The notes below the pieces were generated by a model. It was not told the origin of the DNA, did no database searches, and worked only from the letters and a program-made list of their open reading frames with translations. A stretch of DNA of 64,000 nucleotides from Gnetum montanum (taxonomy: Eukaryota > Streptophyta > Gnetopsida > Gnetales > Gnetaceae): NCBI GenBank assembly GCA_015680685.1, contig MNCI01035664.1:22051-86050 (forward strand), given 5' to 3'. The position numbers and the translations under genes are program-made. Numbering within the stretch: the first letter of the stretch is position 1; every line of letters starts with the position of its first letter. This document shows, piece by piece, positions 21,798-34,158 of the stretch.

Positions 21798-22656
21798 TCA
21801 TGAGTCATCATTGTCGGGCCATGTCAACATGATCCCATCAAGGGGATCTCATTGACGTGATCCTGTCAATGTTGGGTTTGACATGTTGATGTGTACTTGT
21901 TGACTTGGCATCCTATCTCTGCCTATAAATGTGCATCTACCCACCATATTTATGACAATATTTTCCTAGTTATAGTGAAGCTTTTGTAGTTTTTCCTTTT
22001 GAAAGTTAGAATATTTTCTAAGTGCCCATAGTAGGAGTTAAAGAAGTGTATGGATATTTATTTGAGCATTGATGTACCTAATCACCTTAGTTTAAATAGA
22101 AATAAAGATGAGCTTTTCTAATAAAACCTTGTAGCACTTGGAATAGATTAATGTTTTCTTTATGCAACTAATATTCATCCAATTTACTTAATATCTATAA
22201 GTACTTAATTAATATTGATTAAATAGCAAACATAAGTAAAACTTCTTCAAGCATACATTTAACACTTGGTAATCCCAATAGTGCTTAATTCTTGGTAAAC
22301 TAGTGGTACTATAACATGTTTAGGATGTGTACGAAAAGTGGGAACATATGCTTATATTTTAATTAGATAAATATTAGCTAGTTATTGGATTAATTAAGCA
22401 TTTAATTACTTTATTCTTATTCTTAGGTGACTTAATTCATAAGAGATAAAATGATAAAAATCATGTGCCTCAATTACAATTAACCATATACTTGCACTTC
22501 ACAAGTGGAACTAAGAAGACAACAATTGTAATGGTTAGATTCACCTCCTAGAAAATGGTGTACTTAGAGAGATAAAGTCTATGAAATTCGACTGAATCAT
22601 TGAGTGAATGTTAGTGATTTGTATGGTTGGGCATAGGGTACACTCATTTTTCATCA
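21798..22656 (+). repeat. 5' LTR of the plus-strand family-2 element
   Basis: It starts TCATGAGTCATCATTGTCGG (first G mutated to C; the 3' LTR has TGATGAATCATCATT) and ends TCATTTTTCATCA. The start forms a TGATGA/TCATCA palindrome. A TATA-like box lies at 21924-21930. Confidence 0.92.
21924..21930 (+). promoter_or_regulatory. LTR TATA-like box
   Basis: TATAAAT in GCCTATAAATGTGCATC, about 125 bp into the LTR and conserved in the 3' LTR (34299-34305) and in the minus-strand element. Confidence 0.55.
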
Positions 22657-22657
22657 T

Positions 22658-22675
22658 TGGTGCCATTGTCAAGAA
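22658..22675 (+). promoter_or_regulatory. Primer-binding site, tRNA-Asp-like (plus copy)
   Basis: TGGTGCCATTGTCAAGAA starts two bases after the LTR. It equals the plant tRNA-Asp primer site after CpG decay and a few other changes. Confidence 0.8.
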
Positions 22676-22889
22676 CATTGGTTAGCTACATGCACTATCT
22701 AGGACTTAGTGAAAATTATTGGAATGAACTTTAAAGTAGTAATCATTCAAAATAATAATAATAGTTGCAAAAGCATACTAATATTTTCTTCCAATATAAT
22801 AGGATGTCTTCTTCTCATAAGAATGATTCTCCATTGAGGTTTTAACATACATCTAATCAAAAAAGGAATGAATGGTCAAATTCACTAGT

Positions 22890-24650
22890 GTCCCAACAAT
22901 GTAGAGTGGTATATACTCACTCTGATGAGTATGTGCCAAACTTCACCTTCATCCTGCATTAATATGAACAGTTATGATGGAGGGACATGGAGGGAAACAT
23001 TGTGTTGCCACCCAATCGATCGATTCCTACAATGCTGCACCAAAGTCTTATGAGGTTGGACATCTAGGGGGCTCAATGCTAAATATGTTGTGCAAGATTA
23101 AGACTATTGGGATTACCATCCCACTAAAGAACAACAAAAAAGAGATCAACAATAGGATAGGTGCTATGAAGCTTCAAAGGGAAAATGATTCAATAACCCC
23201 TTATTCCTATTAGGCCAAAAAGATAATGAGGATTCCTTCTTTGGAGAGTCTCGATTCACTCACTCTCCTCCCCTTGTTTTTGATGAAGGGGGCTTGAACT
23301 AGAATTTATAGTCCACTATAAACAATCCTGGTTCAAGCAAAAATGGATCCCATGATCATGAGGGATCCAAAGGTGGGAGCTATGGTAGGGATGAAGACAA
23401 GCATCATGATGATGATCATGGCCATGACCATCGAAGAGGAGGTGGTAGGCACCATGGTGGTCCTATTCCTTCTTCCTCTTCACCATCATCATCCTCTTCT
23501 TCCTCTTATAGCTTTGACCAAAGCTACAAAGGATGTGTTCATGTTGGAGGTGACCGATGGGACAAAGATGATCATAGGGCCTGTTGGACTAGTTGAGACT
23601 AGGGGTGTGGGCAATCAAGGGAGGCCCACCATCACAAAAGAAGGGATAGTAGATGACATCATGGGCATCATGGTCATTATAGAGGCTATGACCATGATGA
23701 GCCTTTACTTACAACTCAAAACATGCTAAACATCATAGAGCTAGTGAGAATTCCAACAAAGGATGCAAAAGATAGCAGAATCAAGCATTTAGATATGAAC
23801 AATATTTCCAAGTTTAAAGGAAAATACAACTTAGACTCGAAAAATCATCTTCAAGCCTTTCATGATGCCTATGCCTTATAGAACGTGGAGAATGAATGAG
23901 AAAAATTAAAGTTATTCCCTAGGACACTCACCAAAGAAGTTGAAAGTTGGTATGGGTTTTTTGAGCCAAAATCAATTCTTCAATGGAGTATAATGCTTGA
24001 GCTCTTCAATGACAAGTATCAAACGTGCTCTTGAGTGTCTAACCTAAGAAAGTAGATCCAAGGTTGGAAATAAGAAATACATGAACCCTTGGATGAAACC
24101 ATGGGCAATTGCTATTTCCTTTTTCAGCAATGTCTTGTCCATGATTATTCTTAAAGGGAGTAGTTCTATCATATCATAGATGGGATCTACACAGAAACAT
24201 GGAGAACTCTTGGGATCTATACCCAAGGAAGACTTTTAGAACTAAGGGAACAACATATTCAAAGGCTGATAGAGTATGTTGTTAAAGAAGAAGGAGATTT
24301 GAGGAAAAAGGAAAGTGTAGAGAAGTAAAACTAAGACCAAAGTTCAGTTTTGTGACAATGAGGAGGAGAGACCACTCGATGAGGTGGTACAATGAAAGAC
24401 CTTACCGATTTAGAAGTTTGTTCGTGAGATTTCAACCAAGGTAGACAAAATGTCGAACTCTTTAGATAAAAAGTTCCAAAATGCTCTGAAAATAACAAAG
24501 GAATCCAAAGAACAAAGTAGTGATCATAATTGTAGAAGAAGAAAGGAAGTTGAACATGACCACCAAAGGGGTAAGGGTAAGGTTGCCATAGCAGAGGAGC
24601 TTGTGGAGTCTAAAACAGATGATGATGATAGGTGTGACATATAATAATAA
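22890..24650 (+). pseudogene. Family-2 gag, plus-strand copy
   Basis: The N-terminal block (VVYTHSDEYVPNFTFILH, about 22908-22960) matches the minus-strand gag start. A Gly/His/Asp-rich linker (DEDKHHDDDHGHDHRRGGG, about 23391-23447) and poly-Ser (SPSSSSSSSYS) follow; the 128-codon frame at 23343-23729 is a shifted reading of this. The capsid core at 23795-24060 has LDMNNISKFKGKYNLD, LQAFHDAYAL, SWYGFFEPKSILQW and LFNDKYQT. The C-terminal frame 24450-24644 is rich in Lys, Glu and Arg and would be the nucleocapsid-side tail; I see no zinc knuckle in it. Several stops and frameshifts are present. Confidence 0.85.
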
Positions 24651-25400
24651 AAAAATCCTAAGGGATTTTTTCCTATTCCTTCACAATTATAGGAATATGG
24701 GATGTGTGCTCTAAATCATAGACTAGGAATAAGGCAAGAACCTAGAAGGTTGTCTTATCCTTAAGGCAATACCAGGCAGTTCCACCAACAACAACCCTAT
24801 TATCAAAGTGGAGCTCCACCAAAACCTTATGAGTAGTACCATTAGATATAGCATCCACAGTTGTGGGGGATGCCACCACTAAGGTAGTAGTACCCTTACT
24901 AATAACTTGATCCATATGGATACTATGTTTAGTAACCCATTTCTCCATGTGACTATTCTAGTCACACTTCATTCTAACATCACTACTATCCTCCTGAATA
25001 CTACAAAGACCAATCTCCAAGAGGGTAATATCCATTTCCTGACTAACCTTCTCATCCATCTAAACATGTCCCTCCATCCTTAACTCAATTACCACCTACT
25101 CCATCAATGCAATGCAAAATTCTACCTAGCTGCAGCAACGTAATTCCATCAGGTCTGTTAACTTATAGTTGGCTCCTCAACCAAGTGGTTCAAAAACCAA
25201 ATCTCAAAAATGACCATTCTTCCAAATCAAAAATCCTATAAATCCCTTAAAACTTATGTAGTAGATAATCCTACTTCTCCCTCCTTCTCTACAACTAGAT
25301 CATTCAAGTTCCCTTCATACCAAACACCTTCCAAAGTGCATACCATCATGTTGATCTATGCAGTAGCTAATTAGATAAAGGCTAGTAACCTTCCAAGGAA
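24651..25400 (+). other. Decayed gag-protease linker
   Basis: Stop-rich sequence between gag and protease, at the place of the Pro/Gln-rich linker in the minus copy. No motif can be read. The minus-strand frame 24742-24948 is chance. Confidence 0.45.
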
Positions 25401-25409
25401 GAGATATGA

Positions 25410-25830
25410 TCCTAGGAGTCCCTTTATTTATTTGCAAATTATTGGGAATGAGCCTTTCAAGGCTCTTCTAAATTCAAGTTTTTGTGTAAATATGATTTCT
25501 CATGAGATGTACAAAGCATGGAACCTGCCTCCACTCAAGAAGACCAACATTCATCTTGAGTTGGTAGACCAATCCATCATTGTTTCCTTGTGACTAGTGG
25601 AAGACATTATGACCACCATCTATGGGTAGTCCTATCCTACTAACTTTCTAGTAATCTATGTTAATAATTGTAAGAGGGATTTCCTAATCATTATGGAAAG
25701 GGATTGGTTGAGCACCATTAATGCATGGTTGAGAATTAGAGACCTCTCCTTGGAGATTTCTAATAAAAATGCATTCAAAAAAATAGAGAAGAAGAAAGTT
25801 CCATGCATCACGTACAATGATATAGGGTGA
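25410..25830 (+). pseudogene. Family-2 aspartic protease relic, plus-strand copy
   Basis: The frame around 25430 reads IGNEPFKALLNSSFCVNMIS and then HEMYKAWNLPPLKKTNIHLE. The active-site Asp is Asn here (LLNSS against LLDPGS in the minus copy), so it was inactivated. YPTNFLVIYVNNCKRDFLII and MERDWLS, the equivalent of 'ILGRPFL', follow. It lies between gag and RT in the normal order. Confidence 0.85.
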
Positions 25831-26329
25831 AACTATGTGCATAACCTATGATCCATAAAAGTACATCCATCATAGTATGCATATAGTATGTAGATGAGAT
25901 AGAATTTCAAAGGTTCCTATACAAAACAACCACAAAATAAGAGGACACTCCATGGTTGATAGCTGATCTTGATAGTAGCTCAAAAATTTTCATGGAATCA
26001 ACTAAAAGCCTAATGAGTGCTTATGTTGAAGGCATGAATGTATTGGAGTAAGTTCATTGCTAACACTTTGATGATGATCCTGATGACACCAATTCAAAAG
26101 AGTTGAAAATTCTTGAAAGTTTCAAGTAGAAGCCCCTAGAGTTAAAAATTCATCCTACTAGCATGGAATATACTTTTTTGAACAATGAACAACTAGTGAT
26201 AATCAGCCAACCTTACTCTTGAATCAAAAAAGAAGTTGTTGAAGGTGGTCAACAAATGGCCAACAACCTTTTCTTGGTCATATATTGAACTTACTAGGAT
26301 TGATCCTAGGATATGCCAATACTGTATCT

Positions 26330-27075
26330 ATACAAATCCTTCCATAAAGCCAAAGATGCAGTCATAGTGGCTATTGAATTCCAAATTGAAGCATATTAGC
26401 ATGGAGAAGATTGAACAACTCCTCAAGGCAAGATTTATCTATCCCATTGCAAATAGCAAGTGGGTCAATCACTTGTGATAGTGCCAAAGAAAGATGGCAA
26501 GTGGAGGATCTATATTAGCTTTAGGCTATTGAATATAGAAACATACAAAGATTGTTTTCCTTCGCCATTTGTGGACCATGTGTTGGACACCATCTCTAGG
26601 CATTTCTACTATAGATTTTTGGATGGTTATAGTGGCTATAACCAAATCTAGATTGCACATGAAGATTAGGCCCAAACTATATTCACAAGTCCCTAGGGGA
26701 CTTTTGCATACAAAATATGTCATTTGGTTTGTGTAATATCCATGTAACCTTCCAATCCATTTTCTTCAGCATATTTCAATAGTAAATTAGTAGCAAGGTG
26801 GAAGTCTTCATGGATGACTTCTCCACCTATAACGCTACATTTGAGAAGCCCTAAATGACCTTGAGAAAGTACTGAAAAGGTGTATAAAGACCAATCTTTG
26901 GCTCAATTGGAAAATGATCCATCTTATGATATAGGAGGCCATTTTCTTAGGGCAACAAATATCATAAGCAAGGATCAACGTGGACCCTAAGAAAATAAGT
27001 GTTATCCAAAGCATTACCTATCAACCAAAAACTATCAAATATGTCTAGTCATTCCTTTGTCACACTGGCTACTAT
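26330..27075 (+). pseudogene. Family-2 reverse transcriptase, plus-strand copy
   Basis: The frame at 26460-26651 holds VIVPKKDGKWRIYISFRLLN, then FPSPFVDHVLDTIS and FLDGYSGYNQI (motif A with catalytic Asp kept). Next come FTSP and GTFAYK, the decayed 'FGLCNAPATFQ' block near 26725, and a VYMDDFS-type motif C near 26800-26830, read as SSWMTSPPI in a shifted frame. The thumb/connection SLVELTMKDAPFF lies at about 27110-27150. Stops interrupt it about every 40 codons. It would have copied the RNA into DNA within the particle. Confidence 0.92.
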
Positions 27076-27079
27076 TGGT

Positions 27080-27640
27080 GATTCATAGAGAATTTCTTTA
27101 AGATTGTTAAATCATTGGTGGAGCTGACAATGAAGGATGCTCCATTTTTCTAGACTAAGAAATGCAAGAATGCATTCTAGCACCTCAAGCAAAAGCTTGT
27201 GGAAACTATAATTCTACAAGCACTTAGCTATTCTAGACTATTCTATATCATGATAGATGCATCAAATTATGCCTTGGGCACCATGCTCATGCAATTGAAC
27301 AACTAGAAACATCCTTACTACATCCACTATGCAAGCCATATCATTGTGGATGCACATTTGAACTACACCACAATAAAGAAATAATTGATGGTGGTGGTAT
27401 ATGCCTTGGAGAAATTCAAGTACTATGTGCTTGGGTACACTATGTTCATGCACATAAATCATAGTGCAATCTACTTCCTTCTAAAAAAATCAACAGTTAG
27501 CCCCCTTGTCATATAGTGGCTAGTGATCTTTTAAGAATTCAATCTCACAACGATAGATTGAAAGAAAATCAAGAATGTGGTTGTCGACCACTTGTCTCAG
27601 TTGATATGGGACAACAAAGAGGATGAGAGCCTAATTATCG
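27080..27640 (+). pseudogene. Family-2 RNase H, plus-strand copy
   Basis: After the RT connection the frame reads YIMIDASNYALGTMLMQ (about 27247-27297; first catalytic Asp). HYASHIIVDAHLNYTTIKK and VYALEKFKYYVLGYTMFMHI, the typical 'E-L-aiv-a--kwR-YL-G--f-v-TDH' region, follow. Next are INHSAIYFLL and VVDHLSQL, the equivalent of 'vADaLSR'. This whole segment is absent from the minus-strand copy. Several stops break it. Confidence 0.9.
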
Positions 27641-27689
27641 ATCAATTTCTTAATGAGCTCCTATTTTCTAGTGCTATAAAAAAACAAGT

Positions 27690-28990
27690 GCCTAATGAAC
27701 CTAACTAGTACAATGGCATCCTCACCTACCTTCTCACTCAAGAGATTCCATAAGTGTTGGACAGCAAGAAGAAACAATAATTTCTTCATCAAGCTAAATG
27801 CTTCATGAAGCTTAATAGACACCTTTACAAGGTATGTGTCAATGTCTTGGTTCATTGGTGTGTTCTTGATGCTGACCAATTGTGCATTATCCAAGATTCT
27901 CATGAGTGCCATTGTGAAGGCCACTATGCTAAGAGATGCATGGCCATTAATATCCTAATGGTAGGGTATTATTGACCAACAATCTTCAAGGATGGTTACC
28001 AATTTGTTTACTCTTATGAATGTTGCCAACATGATGGTGAGATGACTACTCCTATGGAGGATCCTCAGTAGTGGATCTAACCATTGAAACCCTTTAACAT
28101 TTGGGGCATTGACTTCATGGGTACCATCACACCCATGTCAAATGGAAAGGCATACATCATAGTTGCTATTGACTATTGTACAAAATGGGAAAAATTAGTA
28201 GCCATCACTGACTATACATCCTCTACAGCTACTTGGTTTGTACAAAATAATATTGTAAACAAGTTTTGGGTGACACATGCATTGATTTTTGATAATGATA
28301 CTCATTTTACAGGCACCACCTTTCAAAAGATCATGCAATTCTTAGGAGTAGAACATAAATAAACAATAACTTACCACCCCCAAGCCAATGACCAAGTTAA
28401 TGTTACAAATAGAGAGACCACTAAGATCTTAATAAGAACAATTAGCAAATCTAGGAGAGACTGGAGCACTAAACTTAATGATGCCCGTTGGACCTACTAC
28501 TTAACATGAAAATTTCATATAGGCTATTATCCCTATGAGTTGGTGCATAGAAAAATACCAACTCTTTCTATTCAATCTAAGCTCCATATAGTTTCAATAG
28601 CTTGTGATCTTAACCTTTACTTGAGTTTAGCACAAAAAGAGTGATAAATTAACCTTAACATACTGTATGAGAATCAATTAATGGTCCTATCCTTGAATGA
28701 AGTGCACAAGGCATTTAACAAATAATGTCATGACCTCAAAATTAGGAAAGTAAAATTTGAACCTGGAGATAAGGTCCTTTACTAGAACCCCACACATGTG
28801 CCACAATGAATTAAGTTCCAAACATTGTGAGAAGTACCTTACATCATTTATGAAACCTTTCCTTCTAAAATCAAATGAGGCTATGTTGATCTACAAACTT
28901 AAAATCCTAGACAAGAAACTACTAATCAACACACAACAAGTTAAACCTTTTCATGAGCCCAATAGAGCTAGTGCTACCAATACCTCCTTG
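27690..28990 (+). pseudogene. Family-2 integrase, plus-strand copy
   Basis: The zinc-binding region spans about 27770-27990 (HLYKVCVNVLVHWC, DSHECHCEGHYAKR). The catalytic core frame at 28084-28362 reads FNIWGIDFMGTITPMSNGKA, then IIVAIDYCTKWEK, ALIFDNDTHFTG (SDNG to FDND) and VEHK. Beyond it YHPQANDQVNVTNRETTKIL has lost the Glu of the 'GQaEvtNR' block. The C-terminal segment (about 28740-28960) has KFEPGDKVLY, NPTHVPQ and LLINTQQVKPFHEP. The catalytic triad is therefore damaged. Confidence 0.92.
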
Positions 28991-29065
28991 GATGGAAAAC
29001 CTTTCTTAATATTTTTGATCTCCTTCTTTCAACTCAATCATTGGGGAGATGTCCATCCATGTTAA

Positions 29066-30540
29066 TCATACAAGTGGCTCCTTAGTTTTTATACTTTTTT
29101 GTTTTACACTTTTTTGTTGTTTTTACCCTTTTTCTGTTTTACACCATTGTTAGTATGTTTTATCTTTCTTGGATATTTTACAATTTCTTATATATTTTAC
29201 TTTATTTTGGTTTATATTTTCTTGTGTTTTTTTATGTTTATTTTTCTCTTCTTTATTATCAATAGGACGCAATGACGCTATAGCTATTTTCTAATGGTGA
29301 TTTGTACTTAATGTCATTTAATTGCTAACGTTTGGATATCATCGTTAAATTTTGATGATTGATAACTAAGACATGATTTCTTTTTCATGGAATAGGTAGT
29401 GATTCCATGTCATCAACCCATCCACAATATTCTATGGTGTTCCTTGTTTTGGAAATATGAGATCCCTTTCCTTAATGAAAATTTAACAAACTTGTGACCT
29501 TGGTAGTTTTCAAACCTATGAAGGATTAAATGGATTGCCAAGGGTGTGACTTTAAGGGGATTCGATGCTCTTTGTACTTGCCTACTCTTTTAAGTACATA
29601 ATTATTTTCATGGATTTCTTATTGTTCCACTATCAACCAATAACAGGAAGTTAAATTCTTTGCATGATGTGGTTTCCATCCAAACATCAAATCAAAAAAA
29701 AAAAACAAACAAACAAACGATGAAAATTCAAAGCACATCCCTTAGACAAAATAACAAGCTTCAAGCATCAGTTATGGGACTAGAAAAACATGTTACCCAT
29801 GCCTAAATTTCCCCTCTAACTAAGGCCATTTCTTACTTTTGCTTCTTTTTTCTTCTCTTTTAGGAATGGTGATTGATCTATGGGAGCATTCTTGTCTCTT
29901 AAGGGGGTGGACTAGTCTTAGAGTATCGATGTGAAGTCACTAAAAAGATATTGGTTTTGATCTATACTAAGGATGGAATTTATTAGGTCATTTAACCATG
30001 CAACCCACAAGGTACTTCATGTGACCATGAGATGGAACTCCATTCCTCTCTCTCTCTATCATCCACCAATGCTTTCCATCATTGATCTCACTACTAGTTT
30101 TCCATATCTTGTTCAATGTCTTAGTTTGACATGTTGAAATTCTTTGGTACATTCTTTCAAAATGAGGTCCTTAACTTTCGATCACCATTAATCAACCATA
30201 GGGCCTAGAAACCCCTTAGTTTGAGGATATGCAAGGGCAAAAAAGGGCATGAGCCTGCTATTGGGAGGACTGACTTGCATATCTCTTGGTTGGGCTAGTT
30301 AAGTTTCTTATCTTTAGGCATCTTTGCAATCAAATCCTTTGTGCAACCCATCAACTACATCCAACTGTGCACTCCTTAATGATATTTCTCCAAGATAAAA
30401 CTCCAATTTTGTGCATATCTAAGCCCTCTTCAGGCATTTCATCATGTTCATGGCTTTTTTGGCTCTCCAAGGATCCCAATTTCATGCTTGAACTCTTATT
30501 TTTTAAAATTTTTTGATGTGAAATATTTTCTCCATAGGCC
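29066..30540 (+). other. T-rich non-coding spacer between integrase and ORF3 (plus copy)
   Basis: Starts with a run of T-rich sequence (29070-29250) and an A-rich patch at 29695-29720, then conserved non-coding sequence aligned with 9800-11240 of the other copy. No frame is conserved. The 76-codon frame at 30286-30516 is not shared. Confidence 0.7.
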
Positions 30541-30604
30541 CCATCAACAAGATCACATTAATAGAGTGGATACATAGATGAGACCACGTTGACGTAGCAT
30601 AAAA

Positions 30605-30800
30605 AATCTATAAATAGGTGGCCACAATTAGTAATTTTTTACATTTGTGCTCAAATAAGGGGGGGCAGGGGGGGAGGTGGGGGAAGGGGGAGGTGGAGTT
30701 TTTGAATTTTTTAGAGCCCAGAACCTTCCACAAGCCATAACTTACAAATTATTTGTCCAATTAACTTCTTTCTTCAGTACTACAAGTACTAGAGGTAAGC
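30605..30800 (+). promoter_or_regulatory. Internal TATA-like box and 5' splice-site-like motif upstream of ORF3 (plus copy)
   Basis: TCTATAAATAGGTGGCC has a TATA box at 30609-30616, followed by AGAGGTAAGC with a GT donor at 30795-30796. The minus-strand copy has the same pair (TATATATA at 9679-9686, GGAGGTAAGA with GT at 9532-9531), 150-190 bp apart in both. The region just upstream (about 30540-30600) resembles the LTR promoter block (GACCACGTTGACGT, like the LTR's CATTGACGTGATCC), so it may descend from an LTR-like promoter. A separate ORF3 transcript is inferred. Confidence 0.5.
30659..30697 (+). repeat. G-rich run (possible G-quadruplex)
   Basis: Five or more G runs of 4-7 bases within 39 bp, between the TATA-like box and the splice-donor-like motif. 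The minus-strand copy has no such run at the same place, so it arose in this copy. Confidence 0.8.
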
Positions 30801-31079
30801 TCTTTGTTGTAAGTGCCACAAACCTTAGGGTTTTTATACAAAAGTTTTCAAAATTTTTCTAACTCACACAAAGGTTTAACTAATAAACTAACATGAAAAA
30901 CATTAAGTTATGAAAGTTAAAATCTTCCAACAAACTCTAGTGATCTTATAAATTAAATAATATTAAAATAATCAATTTTCCATTATTACAACTTAGCCAA
31001 AGTGTAACTATCCAATGAGATAAGGTACCTAAAGGTTATAAGTTACACATCACATGCTAATTCTTGGTTATGTTATGAC

Positions 31080-33950
31080 CATGCATGATACCTAAGGAAG
31101 AATGCATAGGAGGGAGGATCATCCCACCCAATAGAAAAATGGCCAAGAATGGAAAGGAATCAAGAATAGCCCCAAGAGTAGGCAACAAAAACCCATGCAA
31201 CAGGACCTCTTTGGGAGGAGTATGAAGTGGAATTTGTTAGAAAGAATCTTGAAGAAGTGGCCATGAAAAAACAATCACATTGAGATGAGGCACCAAGGCT
31301 AAGACCAAACATTGAGATCACCTTAACGAATGCCTGCCTCAAAAAAATCACATCCAAGAAGGTTTAGATCTCTATGCTTCAAGAGCTAACCTTTGGACTC
31401 TTCTTAGAGTTTGCTCCTCCAGAAGTCAAGACTCAATTGTAGAGCTCTCCCATGTGGCCCATCATCACTTCTAGAGAGGAGTGTATATGGAAGAGATGTA
31501 CCTTTTTTGAAATAATAATCAGGTTGGTAACATGGTCAAAATCAAGGACATATCTACGTCCTACTCGGTGAAAGCAATATTTGAGGCCCTTGGGTTACCT
31601 AAAATTGGGATCACTCTTGCAGAAATTCCAACATAGATAGATCCAAGAATCAAGAAAGTATGGACAAAGTGGTGCTACAAAGTGGCCTTCAAGGAGTTTG
31701 GTGCACTCACAATGGTAAAACTTGCATACTTAAAAATTGCAATCTTTCATCTTAATCCAATAGTGAGGCCCAAGAAAGATCATAGCCTTCTCCGCCCATG
31801 TGTGCATCACTCTAAGTAGAAGATTTCTTATCAACCTTCCATAATTGATCTATCTAGAGATAGAAAAGAACTTCAAGGAGAACGAACATGGATGGAAGAT
31901 ACTCCCCTTTTCATGACTCATCAGAAAATTATGCAATAAGTGAGGCATATTATATTCCACAAATGATGCCATCTAATGTGCACCAACTACCTCTTGGGTA
32001 GAAATGGTGAAGGAAAATGTTCCTACAAAAGTAATTTGGGAAGAGAAGTAACAACCACCACCTCCACCATCCACTCATGAGAGAACACTGGAGACCTACA
32101 CTGCCATTGAACACATGTACAAACTTTGAGAGAAACTCTTGCAATAGTAGTAGTAGCAAGCAAGAATGAGTGGTGGTAACCCACTTATGTACAGACCAGC
32201 CATGATCCACCTCAACAAAATGGGCCAAACCATAAGCTAGATGGAGGTTGGGGCATCAATTTTCCTAGCCCAACAAATGCAAGTGTCAGCAAAGTTGAAT
32301 CCAAGTGCCTGAGAGGTAACGATATACCTCTTGCAATCGTAGAAATTACTAGACATCTCTAGAAATGCCTCTACCTTTTCAATGCATTTAGATGATGGTG
32401 AGGGGACAACAGTACTAGTGATGCAACACCATGGGTAGGAGATGACTATCGAAGTAGTTAATGACAAAGTGGCTAAGGCACACAACACACCTACAACATC
32501 TATACCAGATGTTTCCGCACTTAGAGATGTGCAAATGTCTATAGGAACTATCAGTGGAAGATTTAGCATAGCCAAGCATGAGGATTTATTAGACTAACTA
32601 GTGGGAACCAAGTAATTGATTTCAAATTTCTTTGATCTTTTGGATATTATCACTACAACCCAGTCAGAGATAATCGAGACAAGATAAAAATGCATCATCA
32701 TGAAGGGGCAAGTTGAAGCAACCTAAGATGAGAACCGACACTTGGCTATAGAATTTGCCAAACTAACAACCCACCTTGCTGATCCCATGTTGCTCAACCA
32801 AGCAATCACACAAGATGAAGCTTTTCAATAGCTTTAACTAAGACTCAAATAGGTTGAGAATGTTGAGTCGATAGTCTTTGACTAGTCCTTAACCAATGCC
32901 ACAATGTACAACATCTAGAAGAACTTGGTTTAGACTCATTGGGAGAATGAGACCCTAACTGCAGAAAACCATCACTTGCAAAATGTTGATGTGTAGAACC
33001 AATAAATGTCCAAATTTATTCATCAATAGTAAGAGAGACTTGCCAGGGTAAACATTGAATTGAGAAGGTTAATAGTAGAAAATGAAATCTCTCAATAGAG
33101 GAAGTATGTGCCTTGTGCTAGAAATTTGCAATCAAGATTACCGTATAGAAGAATGAGGTCCTTATGTTTGAAAAAATGAAAAATCACTACAAGGACCAAG
33201 TGGGATTATAGAAAGAAATTAATGAGAAGCATATCCAATTAGAAAAGGCAAAAGTTAATAAGACCCTCCAATAGCTCCAGCAAGGAGATGATATTTAGTA
33301 GCCTATCCTTGATGTGTTGAATGCATACAAGAAGGCTAAAATCCACATGAAGGAGCTACAAATCAAGGAAATGATTGAGTATATGAAGGTTTCCAACCTT
33401 TGATATGAAAACCTAGTGATGCTAACTATTGGAAGGCTATAATCAGAATTGGAGATGTAGGTGGCTAACTCGTACTTGTTGTACAAGGTAGAGTTCAAGC
33501 ATCATAAAAAGACCAAGAAAAAGCTTGAGATTGTAAATGAAAAACTCAAGGTTCTTAAGGCAAATTTCACTGATAAGAGACCAACTACTAGGAACCTAGC
33601 CAAGAGAATGCATTACTACCATGAGTTGCAAAATGCACTCAAGGCATTAGACATCAAACATAAATGGTTTGCTACTTGGTTTTTCAATGTGAAGGAGCTA
33701 TTCCTAACAATGCCCTATTCATGGGATATTCCCATTCTAGTCCACATTGGTGATGCAGCATGGACCTTGAATGATCCCCAAAGCAAGGAGAAGAAGATGA
33801 AGGCATTTTTAAATGTTTTCTATTTTCCACTAGAATTTGTATTTGTATATGGACAACCATAATAATTACCTCAACAACCATGTGTGCCCAAAGTAGGAGA
33901 AGGTCCTTTGGAACCTTAGGAGCCTCCACCACCTGAGACCATCTAATTTT
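31080..33950 (+). pseudogene. Family-2 ORF3, plus-strand copy
   Basis: Homologous to 6340-9240 (minus). The N-terminal part holds EFAPPEVKTQL and SPMWPIIT (compare SPMWPFITS in the other copy) and a block ending in HLNPIVRP. From about 32600 the translation is rich in Gln, Glu, Lys and Leu, as in a long coiled coil (KNHYKDQVGL at about 33183; MKELQIKEMIEYMKVSN at about 33349). The last open piece, 33461-33862 (133 codons), reads KVEFKHHKKTKKKLEIVNEK and then FATWFFNVKELFLTMPYSWD. A Pro-rich tail with PPPPETI follows before the LTR. Its role is unknown; it sits where env-like ORFs of Athila elements sit. Confidence 0.75.
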
Positions 33951-34149
33951 CTTCATCATCTTCTACTTGTTTGAGGAGTTGTGTTTATCATTTTTATTTT
34001 GGTATTCAATTTTGCTAATTCAGAACATCAATTTCTATAATGATTATAAATCCAAATGCTTGAACACCAATTTCTATGTTTGTAGTTAGTCAATAATTCC
34101 ATACCTTCCCAATTTTGTAAAGAACTCAACGATGAGTTTTCATTCAGTA

Positions 34150-34158
34150 ATGAAGGTA
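34150..34158 (+). promoter_or_regulatory. Weak polypurine tract (plus copy)
   Basis: ATGAAGGTA lies directly before the 3' LTR start TGATGAATC. It is a poor purine tract but shares GGTA and its place with the G-rich tract of the minus copy. Confidence 0.45.

Noticed and set aside
23343-23729. 128-codon Met-rich open frame on the plus strand
   Set aside because: It is a shifted reading of the gag linker; the other frame gives Gly/His/Asp-rich and poly-Ser sequence that resembles the minus-strand gag.
32237-32575. 112-codon minus-strand frame
   Set aside because: Antisense to ORF3 of the plus-strand element, with no motif.
33684-33959. 91-codon minus-strand frame
   Set aside because: Antisense to the end of ORF3; the plus-strand frame 33461-33862 is the one that fits the element's order.
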